This document shows positions 31,333-39,146 of a DNA stretch of 44,323 nt, piece after piece; the stretch's first letter is position 1, and the number at the start of each line of letters is the position of its first letter. The stretch is from Anaerolineaceae bacterium UBA6073. GTDB taxonomy: Bacteria; Chloroflexota; Anaerolineae; Anaerolineales; Anaerolineaceae. Under the pieces are notes generated by a model, which saw only the letters and a program-made list of their open reading frames with translations, searched no databases and was not told the DNA's origin. The position numbers were made by a program, and so were the translations under genes. The DNA lies in assembly GCA_002436085.1 (NCBI GenBank), contig DIXT01000013.1:1-44323 (forward strand). The letters run 5' to 3'.

Positions 31333-33702
31333 ATGAACAAACCCTTTGTTCTGACAAAAACCCTCAGTTGTCTCTGCGCCATAGCCTTGCTGCTAGGCGT
31401 TTCAATGCCAGCTTCCGGCTCTGCTTCGTCGCCCGTCATCACTACAGCTGCTGCGGCAGATTCAGGGCCGAGCTTCACAGAAGTTTTTTCCGGTGAAGTT
31501 CAGACGTTGGATCCGCACATGGCGTATGACACAACCAGTTTCGAGGTTATAGCCCAGGGATATGAAACTTTGCTGACCTACCAGCGGGAGGACCCTGAAA
31601 CGCAAATTCCCTTGCTGGCTGAATCCTGGGAAATCTCCGACGAGGGCACAACCTATACGTTTACCCTCCGCAGCGGGATCACGTTCCATGCTGGTGGGCA
31701 GCTTGAGGCGCACGACGCCGCCTACAGCTTCTGGCGGGGATTACTCCAGGATTACGAAGGCGGTCCAATGCTCATGTTCCTGAACGCGTTGTTTGGCGTG
31801 AATACCATCGATGAACTGCCCGGGGATGACCTGGCGCGCTGCCAGGCGGTGAAGGATGCCGTCACTTTTGATGACCAGAACTCCCAGGTGACCTTTCATT
31901 TGCAGTCTGCTTATGCGCCATTAGCGAGCCTTCTGGCAACCCCATACAGTGCGCTGTTGGACCAAGAGTGGATGATTGCCAACGGGGATTGGGATGCTTC
32001 CTGCTCTACCTGGCGCGATTGGTACAATCCAGCCCTAGAAGACAGCATTTTATTCGCGCAGATGAATGGAACCGGGCCCTTTGTGTTTGACTCGTGGACT
32101 TCCGGTGAGATCCACATGCTTCGCGACCCGCAGTATTGGCGCGTGGAACCGCTTTGGCCCGGTGCTTCCACCGGACCGGCAAACCTGGAGGACCTGTATT
32201 TCCTTGTGGAACCTGACCCGGCTGTCCGCGCGGACAGGCTCATTAGCGGCAGTGTGGATGCGATCAGCTCTGCCCCTCAAAATGACGCCTATCTCAGCTC
32301 ATATCTATGGGGCGTTTACGATGGATACGAGGACCTGTACCCGGATCTGGTGGACCCGGATAACGGGATCCTGAAAGAATACGACAATCTGGCTAATATG
32401 CGCCAGTTCGCGCTATTGTTTAATTACGAGATGACTGAAGCTGACAATCCCTTTATCCTCAGCGGGGCGCTCGACGGCAGCGGCATTCCCGCTGATTTCT
32501 TCTCAGATATACATGTGCGTAAAGCATTCAGCCATGCGGTGGATTGGCAGCCAGTCATCGATTCTGTTTACGGCTCTCAGGCAATCCAGGCCCAGGGTCC
32601 GATTCCGCAGGGGGAAATCGGTTTTGACCCCGACCTGGAGCCCTACGCCTTTGACCTAACGCTTGCTGAGGATGAACTCCAGCTGGCGTTTGGCGGGGAC
32701 CTCTGGACAAACGGATTCATGATGATCCTGCCTATATGGGGCAATCAGGCATTTAACAACCTGGCGAACCAGCTGGAAACCAACTTGGAATCCATTGCGC
32801 CGGATAAGTTTCATATTCAAGTCCTTCAATTCTCTCACGAAGAGATGGAGACCTATCGCGATGCCGGGTTTACACCCCTTTGGTATGCGGGTTGGATAGA
32901 AGATTACCACCACCCGCACAATTGGCTCATGGGTTATCTGCTTTCTGATGTACCTTACTGTTATGGATCCTTCCAGCATTTCCCAACAGCAATGGCAGAT
33001 CTCTTTGAAAATGCGGTGAATTACTGCGTTGCGGAATCTGACCCGGGCGCCATGATTGATTGTTATCAAAACATCCAGGGGCTATCGCACTCCTACGCGA
33101 CGGCAATGTGGGGGATCCAGATGGAATTCTCGCATTACCTGCGCGCGGAAGTCCGTGGATATTATTCCAACCCGGCATTAATCCCGCCGCCACTTTATGA
33201 ATTGTCAAAGGGCGCCATCCCGACCACGTTCACGGTCGTAGCGGGGTCGCCGACAACTTTGGATTTTGACTTTTCATCCGGTGGCAGCCTGAACGTCGTG
33301 CTTCCTAGCGGCGCGCTGGCAGAGACGAGCGCGATTGTCTTCACGCCGGACACGGATGTGGACGAACGTATGCCAGGAGGCTTGTTCCGGAGTGGTAAGC
33401 GCTTTGACCTGATGGTCTGCCCGGGAAATCTGTGCGATGAACCGTATGTTTTTGGGGATATTGTCACCCTGACGCTGCATTACACCGACGCGGACGTTCA
33501 GGGTCTGATAGAGGATGAGCTTTACCTCTACGTCTGGGACGGCAGCCAGTGGGTCGATATCGTGCAGGACTGCGGTGGTCCGCCGCTGGGGTATGTCCGC
33601 GACCCGGCCCAGAACAGCCTGGGAGTTCCGGTGTGCCATTTCTCCAGGTTCGTGATGAACGGAGAGGCGCACACCCAATTCCTTCCCATTCTGCGGAGAT
33701 AA
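31333..33702 (+). CDS. Family 5 extracellular solute-binding protein with extra C-terminal domain
   Basis: The start at 31333 has AAGGAGG seven bases upstream. The 789-residue protein has a signal peptide (about 1-30), then the SBP_bac_5 fold of oligopeptide-type ABC transporters (about 45-635): LDPHMAYDTTSFEVIAQGYE, PLLAESWEISDEGTTYTFTL, VRKAFSHAVDWQPVI and LWYAGWIEDYHHPHNWL. A beta-rich C-terminal domain (about 640-780) contains VTLTLHYTDADVQ and LYVWDGSQWVD, and the protein ends QFLPILRR. No permease or ATPase gene is nearby, so it may work with a distant transporter or as a binding or sensing protein. The ligand is unknown; peptides are typical. Confidence 0.9.
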   Translation: MNKPFVLTKTLSCLCAIALLLGVSMPASGSASSPVITTAAAADSGPSFTEVFSGEVQTLDPHMAYDTTSFEVIAQGYETLLTYQREDPETQIPLLAESWEISDEGTTYTFTLRSGITFHAGGQLEAHDAAYSFWRGLLQDYEGGPMLMFLNALFGVNTIDELPGDDLARCQAVKDAVTFDDQNSQVTFHLQSAYAPLASLLATPYSALLDQEWMIANGDWDASCSTWRDWYNPALEDSILFAQMNGTGPFVFDSWTSGEIHMLRDPQYWRVEPLWPGASTGPANLEDLYFLVEPDPAVRADRLISGSVDAISSAPQNDAYLSSYLWGVYDGYEDLYPDLVDPDNGILKEYDNLANMRQFALLFNYEMTEADNPFILSGALDGSGIPADFFSDIHVRKAFSHAVDWQPVIDSVYGSQAIQAQGPIPQGEIGFDPDLEPYAFDLTLAEDELQLAFGGDLWTNGFMMILPIWGNQAFNNLANQLETNLESIAPDKFHIQVLQFSHEEMETYRDAGFTPLWYAGWIEDYHHPHNWLMGYLLSDVPYCYGSFQHFPTAMADLFENAVNYCVAESDPGAMIDCYQNIQGLSHSYATAMWGIQMEFSHYLRAEVRGYYSNPALIPPPLYELSKGAIPTTFTVVAGSPTTLDFDFSSGGSLNVVLPSGALAETSAIVFTPDTDVDERMPGGLFRSGKRFDLMVCPGNLCDEPYVFGDIVTLTLHYTDADVQGLIEDELYLYVWDGSQWVDIVQDCGGPPLGYVRDPAQNSLGVPVCHFSRFVMNGEAHTQFLPILRR

Positions 33703-33736
33703 GCTGCCCCTCTGCTTATGCCTGAATGATATATCA

Positions 33737-33770
33737 GCGCCGCCCTGTTTTCGTCGGGGCGGCGCGTTTT
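33737..33770 (+). terminator. Rho-independent terminator of the solute-binding protein gene
   Basis: GCGCCGCCC (33737-33745) pairs with GGGCGGCGC (33757-33765) and is followed by GTTTT. It lies 35 bases after the stop codon. Confidence 0.85.
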
Positions 33771-33914
33771 GTGGAAAGGTTCTGCGGGCAAAAAGGGGCG
33801 TGGCCGCTTTTTCTCAGCTCACGCAAACATGTTACAATTTTTTATATACACTGTCGGAGCCGGGCATGGAAAGCGCCTTTTGCTCCGGATTTGAACCTTT
33901 ATGCGAGGATCTTG

Positions 33915-34568
33915 ATGATAACTACCGGAGAAATGCTCTTGCGTTTGGCGGTTTCCATGCTGCTGGGAGGCGCGATCGGCTTCGAACGCGAGCACGACAG
34001 CCAACCCGCGGGTCTGCGCACGCACATGATCCTGGTGTTGGGTTCCTGCCTGGCGATGATTCTGTCTATCAATATTGGTTTTGCCAATGGTACGGATCCC
34101 GCCCGTCTGGCGGCGCAGGTCATCTCCGGCATCGGCTTCCTGGGCGCCGGCGCAATCTTACGCTCCGGGCTTAACGTGAAAGGCCTGACCACCGCCACCA
34201 CGGTCTGGACCACCGCGATTATCGGTCTGGCGGTAGGATACGGCTACTACTGGGTGGGAGTTTTCACTACGGTACTGGTCTTGATTGCGCTGACCCTGGT
34301 GAGCCTGCTTGAAAAGAAATTTATTCGCAGGAACGTGATCCGCATTATCAAGGTTGACGCGGTGGATGTCCCGAATATTTTCCGTTCCGTGCGCAAGGAA
34401 ATCAGCCGGAACTCCGAACAGATTGTGTCTTATAAGACCCAAAGGAGCTTGAAGAGCGGCCATGTGCGCGTGGAGTTCATCGCGCGCCTGGACCGCAACG
34501 ACAAAATTGAAAATTTGATGGAAACCATCTCGAAAATTGACGGGGTGCGCAACATCAGGATTGAATGA
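33915..34568 (+). CDS. MgtC/SapB family membrane protein
   Basis: The preferred start at 33915 (MITTGEMLLRLAVSMLLGGAIGFER) fits the family N terminus; the open frame reaches further upstream into non-homologous sequence. The 217-residue protein has about four membrane helices with GGAIGFEREH, AGLRTHMILVLGSCL, ISGIGFLGAGAILRSG and GLTTATTVWTTAIIGLAVG, and then a cytoplasmic ACT-like C-terminal domain (about 140-217). MgtC proteins affect Mg2+ starvation responses, ATP synthase and virulence in other bacteria; the exact role here is open. It is followed by a possible leaderless gene 58 bases later. Confidence 0.93.
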   Translation: MITTGEMLLRLAVSMLLGGAIGFEREHDSQPAGLRTHMILVLGSCLAMILSINIGFANGTDPARLAAQVISGIGFLGAGAILRSGLNVKGLTTATTVWTTAIIGLAVGYGYYWVGVFTTVLVLIALTLVSLLEKKFIRRNVIRIIKVDAVDVPNIFRSVRKEISRNSEQIVSYKTQRSLKSGHVRVEFIARLDRNDKIENLMETISKIDGVRNIRIE

Positions 34569-34626
34569 ACGCAGCCCACGCTGAACAAGGGGAACACGCG
34601 GTTTTTGATGTATACTCCACTGCACT

Positions 34627-36270
34627 ATGCCCGGAATTCTGCACTGCCTGAGCGGTCATGACCTTGGTTTTTTGCGCAGTGCCGCCGATTTGTGGAGCGT
34701 GAACATCAGCGGGAAAGACGCGCCCACGTACATGCGGTCCTTGGCTGCTGCGCTGGCCCGCCACCCCGAACTTGAAGAGATTACATCCGCCCTGCCGGAT
34801 GAAAGCCGCTCCGCGCTGGCCGAACTGCAAAGCCGCGGCGGGAGCATGCCCTGGGCTGCTTTCACGCGCCAGTACGGCGAGCTGCGCCCGATGGGCCCTG
34901 CCCGCAGAGCTCGGGAAAAACCGTACTTTTTCCCCCAGTCCACCACCGAGCGCCTGTGGTACCGAGCTCTCATCGGCCGGGATTTTTTCCGGCGTGACGA
35001 TGAGCTGGTGGAACTTGCCTACATCCCCGATGAATTTCTTGAGCGGCTGCCTGTCTTTCAGGGAGCCGCTGAGCCCGCGCCAAAGCTGGAGCCTGCCGCG
35101 CAAGCCAGCGTGGAACGCGCGCTCTGCTGGCAGGATCGCATCCTGGATGACAGCTGCACCCTGCTGGCGGCGCTGCGCCGCTTTGGAACGCCTGCTGTTC
35201 TGCGCGAGCCAGCACAGCCGGGAATCGATTGGGAACTTCTGCGCCGCCTGCTGACCGACCTGGGCATTATTGCCAGAGACGGAAAAAACCCTGCGCCGGA
35301 AGCCCGCCGCTTTCTGGAAATGCCGCGCGGGCAAAGCTTGCAGTGGCTGGCGACGGCCTGGATGAGCTCGATACGCTTTGACGAACTGCGCCTGGCTCCG
35401 GAGCTCATATGCCAGGGCACCTGGCCGCGCAACCCGCTGCCGGCGCGCCGGGCCTTGCTGCGCCATCTGGCTGGCCTGCACGACGGTGCTTGGTACTCTC
35501 TCGAAGCTTTTAGCGCTGACTTGCGGCGAGAAAACCCGGAATTCCTGCGCGCGGGCGGTGACGCGAACGAGTGGATTATCCTCAGCGCCAGGAATGGAAA
35601 GCTTTTACGCGGGCAGGAAGATTGGCTGGAAGTAGAGGACGCCTGGCTGCGCTTCGTTCTGCGCGGGCTGCTGTTCTGGCTGGGCTTTGTGGAACTGGGC
35701 TTCGCGGCAGGCGCGGAAGACCCCGCGTACTTCCGCAAGTCCGATTGGTGCGGCGCGCTGCTCAATCCGCACGAGGCGCTGGAACTGCCGGCGGAAAACG
35801 CCCCCGCGGCGGTCAGTTCAGCCGGCATCCTCAGCCTGAACCGCGCGGCGCCGCGCGTTGCCCGCTACCAGCTGGCCCGCTTCTCGGAGTGGCTGGAGAA
35901 TGGACCCGAACGCTGGCAATTCCTGCTGACGCCCGCTTCGCTTGCTGCCGCCGCGGACCAGGGGCTGACCATCCGCCACCTTACTGCCTTGCTGCGTAAA
36001 TACGCCAAACCCGCCCCGTCGCCCAGCCTGATGGAAGCCCTGACGCGCTGGGAAACAAACGGGCGCGAAGCTTCCATCGAGCGCCTGTGGGTGCTGCGTC
36101 TCAGCTCGCCGGAGGCGCTGCAGGCGCTGCGCGAAAGCCCGGCCGCGAGCCAGCTGGGGGACGCGCTCGGCCCGGTCTCCGTGGTTGTGCGCCCGGGCGG
36201 GATTGAAAAGGTGCGCGCGGCGCTGGCGCGGCTGGGATACCTGAGCGACGTGGAGGAACTGCTAAAATGA
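34627..36270 (+). CDS. Helicase-associated (XPB/Rad25 N-terminal-like) domain protein
   Basis: The 547-residue protein has no ATPase motif but its C-terminal half resembles the Helicase_C_3 / XPB N-terminal-like domain seen in bacterial stand-alone proteins: VARYQLARFSEWLE, WQFLLTPASLAAAADQGLT, IRHLTALLRKYAKPAPSPSL, IERLWVLRLSSPEALQAL and VVVRPGGIEKVRAALARLGYL. The N-terminal half has winged-helix-like segments. A DNA-related function is likely but not defined. TATACT at 34611-34616 lies ten bases before the ATG with no ribosome binding site, so the message may be leaderless. The next gene starts at an ATGA overlap. It heads a compact five-gene operon. Confidence 0.8.
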   Translation: MPGILHCLSGHDLGFLRSAADLWSVNISGKDAPTYMRSLAAALARHPELEEITSALPDESRSALAELQSRGGSMPWAAFTRQYGELRPMGPARRAREKPYFFPQSTTERLWYRALIGRDFFRRDDELVELAYIPDEFLERLPVFQGAAEPAPKLEPAAQASVERALCWQDRILDDSCTLLAALRRFGTPAVLREPAQPGIDWELLRRLLTDLGIIARDGKNPAPEARRFLEMPRGQSLQWLATAWMSSIRFDELRLAPELICQGTWPRNPLPARRALLRHLAGLHDGAWYSLEAFSADLRRENPEFLRAGGDANEWIILSARNGKLLRGQEDWLEVEDAWLRFVLRGLLFWLGFVELGFAAGAEDPAYFRKSDWCGALLNPHEALELPAENAPAAVSSAGILSLNRAAPRVARYQLARFSEWLENGPERWQFLLTPASLAAAADQGLTIRHLTALLRKYAKPAPSPSLMEALTRWETNGREASIERLWVLRLSSPEALQALRESPAASQLGDALGPVSVVVRPGGIEKVRAALARLGYLSDVEELLK

Positions 36271-36704
36271 ACAATAACCCCCCAAAAGCCCCCTCCGGCT
36301 GGCTGACCGCGCTCGTGCGCCTGATGCTGGTCGTTCTCCTGGTCAGCGGCGCGTTGCGCGCCAATGGAGCGCTGGCCCAAAAAGACCTGCTGCTGGAGCT
36401 TGGCCTGCCCGCCTGGCTGCCGGGATACTTGTTAGCTGCTGGATTAGTTGGCGCGCTGCTGAGTTTGCTCGCTTTGGTGTGCACTTGGCGCGCGGGAAAC
36501 TTTTGTCTGGCTGCGGTGTGGGCTGCCTTGCTTTTCTCCGTGGGCGGCTATTGGGTGGAACGCCTGTTCCTGTGGGCGCCTGTGCAGCGCGGCGGCAGCC
36601 CGCTCTTCAAGCTGGGTCTACACGCGCTATCTCTGGCAGCCGCGGCGCTTTATACTTACCATATCAGAAAGTGGAGGCAGAGCGCGCATGGACCAGGAAA
36701 TTGA
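36267..36704 (+). CDS. Four-helix membrane protein of unknown function
   Basis: The 145-residue protein starts at an ATGA overlap with the preceding gene. Four hydrophobic helices (about residues 13-32, 45-70, 75-95 and 110-132) and a basic cytoplasmic C terminus are visible. No charged catalytic motifs stand out and I recognise no family. The end overlaps the next gene by 17 bases. The tight coupling to a helicase-associated protein and a CYTH protein argues for shared expression, but not for a particular function. Confidence 0.75.
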   Translation: MNNNPPKAPSGWLTALVRLMLVVLLVSGALRANGALAQKDLLLELGLPAWLPGYLLAAGLVGALLSLLALVCTWRAGNFCLAAVWAALLFSVGGYWVERLFLWAPVQRGGSPLFKLGLHALSLAAAALYTYHIRKWRQSAHGPGN

Positions 36705-37293
36705 AGTCAAGTTTTACCTTGCTGACCCCGAGCGTTTGCGCCAGCGCGTGATTGACAGCGGCGCGGAGCTCGTCCAGGCGCGCGTGTTCGAGCGAAACCT
36801 GCGCTGTGACACGCCCGAAATGAGCCTGCGCGCGCGAGCCCAGGTGCTGCGCCTGCGCGCCGACCAGGCTGCCCATCTCACCTTCAAAGGCCCCGGGCAG
36901 GTGCGCGGCGGCGTTTTGGAGCGCCAGGAGATTGAGTTTGAAGTCTCCGATTTTGGCGCGGCCCGGCGCTTATTGGAAGCTTTGGGCTACCGCGTCTATA
37001 CCAGCTACGAAAAATACCGCGAGACCTACAAGCTGGGTGAGGTTATCATCGCGCTGGACGCGATGCCCTTCGGGAATTTTGCTGAGCTGGAAGGCCCCTC
37101 CGCGCAGGCAATCCATGCCGCCGCCGACGCGCTGGGATTGGATTGGAGCAAACGCCTGAGCACCAGCTACCTGGACCAGTTTTACGCGCTGAAGGCGCGC
37201 CTGAACCTGGACGCGGACGCGCTCAGCTTTGAAGCCTTTAATGGGCTGACCGTCCGGCCGGAAGATTTGGGCGCGCAGCCGGCGGATAATTAA
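36688..37293 (+). CDS. CYTH-domain (class IV adenylate cyclase/thiamine triphosphatase-like) protein
   Basis: The 201-residue protein starts MDQEIEVKFYL, with the signature ExExK formed by Glu4, Glu6 and Lys8. The tunnel-fold strands follow: LRLRADQAAHLTFKGP, RQEIEFEV, YEKYRETYKL, VIIALDAMPFGNFAELEG and the C-terminal helix SYLDQFYA. CYTH enzymes bind triphosphates with two metal ions; known activities include adenylate cyclase, thiamine triphosphatase and inorganic triphosphatase. Charged tunnel residues look intact, but the substrate cannot be chosen. It overlaps the membrane protein gene and is followed by a PurA-like gene after 60 bases. Confidence 0.9.
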   Translation: MDQEIEVKFYLADPERLRQRVIDSGAELVQARVFERNLRCDTPEMSLRARAQVLRLRADQAAHLTFKGPGQVRGGVLERQEIEFEVSDFGAARRLLEALGYRVYTSYEKYRETYKLGEVIIALDAMPFGNFAELEGPSAQAIHAAADALGLDWSKRLSTSYLDQFYALKARLNLDADALSFEAFNGLTVRPEDLGAQPADN

Positions 37294-37353
37294 GACGAAC
37301 ATTATTTTCCTGTGATTATAAAGTTTCTAAACATACCGAGGAGAAACACACCA

Positions 37354-37617
37354 ATGATACAAGATAGAAAAGAAATATTCTCTGAAAGAATTGCTGCAGG
37401 CATCCGAACTTATTACTTTGATGTGAAAATTTCCTCCGATGGCACTAGATACTTGACAATCGATGAGGTCAGAGATTCTCAGAGGAGTACTAAGCATCGC
37501 GTGATGGTCTTTCAGGAGAATATAGAAAAAATCATGGAAGCTCTTCATGGCGCTAATCGTGCGATGATAAAAGACGCTGCTTCTGAATCAGACAAAGAAT
37601 ATAACAAGGAGTCTTGA
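37354..37617 (+). CDS. PurA-like (DUF3276-type) nucleic-acid-binding protein
   Basis: The start at 37354 (MIQDRKEIFSERIAAGIRTYY) has GAGGAG upstream. The 87-residue protein matches the single PUR repeat found in Borrelia and Bacteroides proteins: RTYYFDVKISSDGTRYLTIDEVR is the beta-sheet part and HRVMVFQENIEKIMEALH the helix. Such proteins bind single-stranded DNA or RNA. Codon use is noticeably AT-richer than in the genes on both sides (many AGA, ATA, GAA codons). The stop TGA overlaps the ATG of the Nudix gene. Confidence 0.82.
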   Translation: MIQDRKEIFSERIAAGIRTYYFDVKISSDGTRYLTIDEVRDSQRSTKHRVMVFQENIEKIMEALHGANRAMIKDAASESDKEYNKES

Positions 37618-38147
37618 TGAACCCCTGGCGGACTGTTTACCGAAAAGTGCTGCTTGACCACAAGGCAAGGCTTGTTGTTGAACAGCGGACTATTACCCTC
37701 CCCGACGGCACCCGGAACGAAGACTGGCTGTGGCTGGACGCGCCGGAATATGCGGTGGTGACCGCGGTGGACGCGAACGGCCGCTTCGTCACGCTGGAGC
37801 AGCACCCCTACGCCGTGCATGGGCCCTTGCCCGCTCCGGTGGAAGGCCTCATTCTCGCGGGGGAGGAAGCCGTGGATGCCGCCAAAAGGCTGCTGCTGCA
37901 GCAGGCCGGATACAGCTCCCCGGACTGGGTCTTTTTGGGCGATTTCATTACCGACGCGCAAAGCGGTTACGGGCGCGGCTATTTCTTCCTGGCGCGCCTG
38001 GCTGTGCCTGCCGCGGAAGGGACGGACCCGCGCGTACGGCTGCTGACGCGCGAAGAGCTGCAGGACGCGGTGTTTGAAGGCCAACCGCGCGTGCTGACCT
38101 GGCAGACTGCCTTTTCGCTGGCGCTGCTCAGGCTCTTCTTGCGTTAA
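37617..38147 (+). CDS. Nudix-fold protein with degenerate Nudix box
   Basis: The start at 37617 overlaps the previous stop (TGATG) and has AAGGAG upstream. The 176-residue protein has the fold of ADP-sugar-type Nudix proteins: KVLLDHKARLVVEQRTITLPDG, AVVTAVDANGRFVTLEQ, the box region GLILAGEEAVDAAKRLLLQQ followed by AGY, and VFLGDFITDAQSGYGRGYFFLA. In the box the REUxEE core reads KRLLLQQ, so the catalytic glutamates are Leu/Gln. It may be a non-catalytic regulator or use other residues. It ends by overlapping the convergent murI stop by four bases. Confidence 0.85.
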   Translation: MNPWRTVYRKVLLDHKARLVVEQRTITLPDGTRNEDWLWLDAPEYAVVTAVDANGRFVTLEQHPYAVHGPLPAPVEGLILAGEEAVDAAKRLLLQQAGYSSPDWVFLGDFITDAQSGYGRGYFFLARLAVPAAEGTDPRVRLLTREELQDAVFEGQPRVLTWQTAFSLALLRLFLR

Positions 38148-38986
38148 TCGCGGGGGATTAGCTCCAGCTCGCCGCCCTGCCAGCTTGCCGCTTCGGCTTG
38201 GGCGCTCAGGCCGAGCAAACGGGAAAGCGCGTATTCAAACGCGGCGGGCTCAGCGCTGGTGATGAAACGCAGGCTGCCGGGCTCGGGGCTGGGGTTTAGC
38301 AAGCTGCGCTCCGCCAAAATGCGCGCGGTCTGACGCGCCACAGCCGGGGAGGGGTCTATCACGCGGGCGCGCCCGGCTGCGATTTTTTCAATCAAGGGGA
38401 TAACAAAGGGGTAATGCGTGCAGCCCATCACCAGCGTATCCGCGCCGGCGTCCAGCATGGGCAACACGGCTTCTTCCAGAATGCGGCGGGTTTTGGGCGT
38501 GTTCAGGCGCGCTTTTTCGATTTGCTTGACCAGGCCCGGGCAGGTGGACTGAAAAATTTCCACGTCCTTCGCGAAGCGTTCTACCACCGAAGCGTACAGC
38601 TCCCCGTGAAAGGTGGAAGGCGTGGCCAGCACCCCGACCTTGCGCGTGTGGGACTGTTCGGCGGCGGGCTTGACGGCCGGCTCCATCCCCACGAAAGGCA
38701 GGTCCGGGAAGACCGCGCGCAGGTGCTTGAGCGCGGCGGCGGAGGCGGTGTTGCAGGCGATGACAATCAGCTTGGCGCCCTGGGAGAGCAGGAAACGCGC
38801 GCTGGCTTCGGCGATGGCGCGCAGTTCTTCCAGCGAGCGGCTGCCGTAGGGCACGTTGGCCTGGTCCCCGAAGTAGAGCAGGCGCTCGTGGGGCAGGGCT
38901 GTTTGGGCCGCGCGCAGGACGGAAAGCCCGCCCACGCCCGAGTCGTACAGGGCGATGGGCTGGGAGGGGGAAGGTGTGGCGCTCAT
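38144..38986 (-). CDS. murI: Glutamate racemase
   Basis: This enzyme makes D-glutamate for peptidoglycan from L-glutamate without a cofactor. The 280-residue protein has the full family pattern: ALYDSGVGGLSVLRA, LLYFGDQANVPYGSRSLEEL, the first catalytic Cys78 in VIACNTASAAAL, the region VGVLATPSTFHGELY, and the second catalytic Cys189 in LVMGCTHYPFVIPLI. The stop overlaps that of the convergent Nudix gene. The AT-rich restriction-modification island starts 160 bases upstream of murI. Confidence 0.97.
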   Translation of the reverse strand: MSATPSPSQPIALYDSGVGGLSVLRAAQTALPHERLLYFGDQANVPYGSRSLEELRAIAEASARFLLSQGAKLIVIACNTASAAALKHLRAVFPDLPFVGMEPAVKPAAEQSHTRKVGVLATPSTFHGELYASVVERFAKDVEIFQSTCPGLVKQIEKARLNTPKTRRILEEAVLPMLDAGADTLVMGCTHYPFVIPLIEKIAAGRARVIDPSPAVARQTARILAERSLLNPSPEPGSLRFITSAEPAAFEYALSRLLGLSAQAEAASWQGGELELIPRD

Positions 38987-39146
38987 GCCGGATATTGTAG
39001 CACGGGTGGGGGCTTTGAGCGGAACCCCGTCATATATATTCTTACTGATAAGAATTGAACGTCTGCATTATAAAAAGATGCCACTCCTGTTACAATAATA
39101 GTTATTAGATGCACTTAATATTCTCTGAGACCTTTTAGAAGACAAT

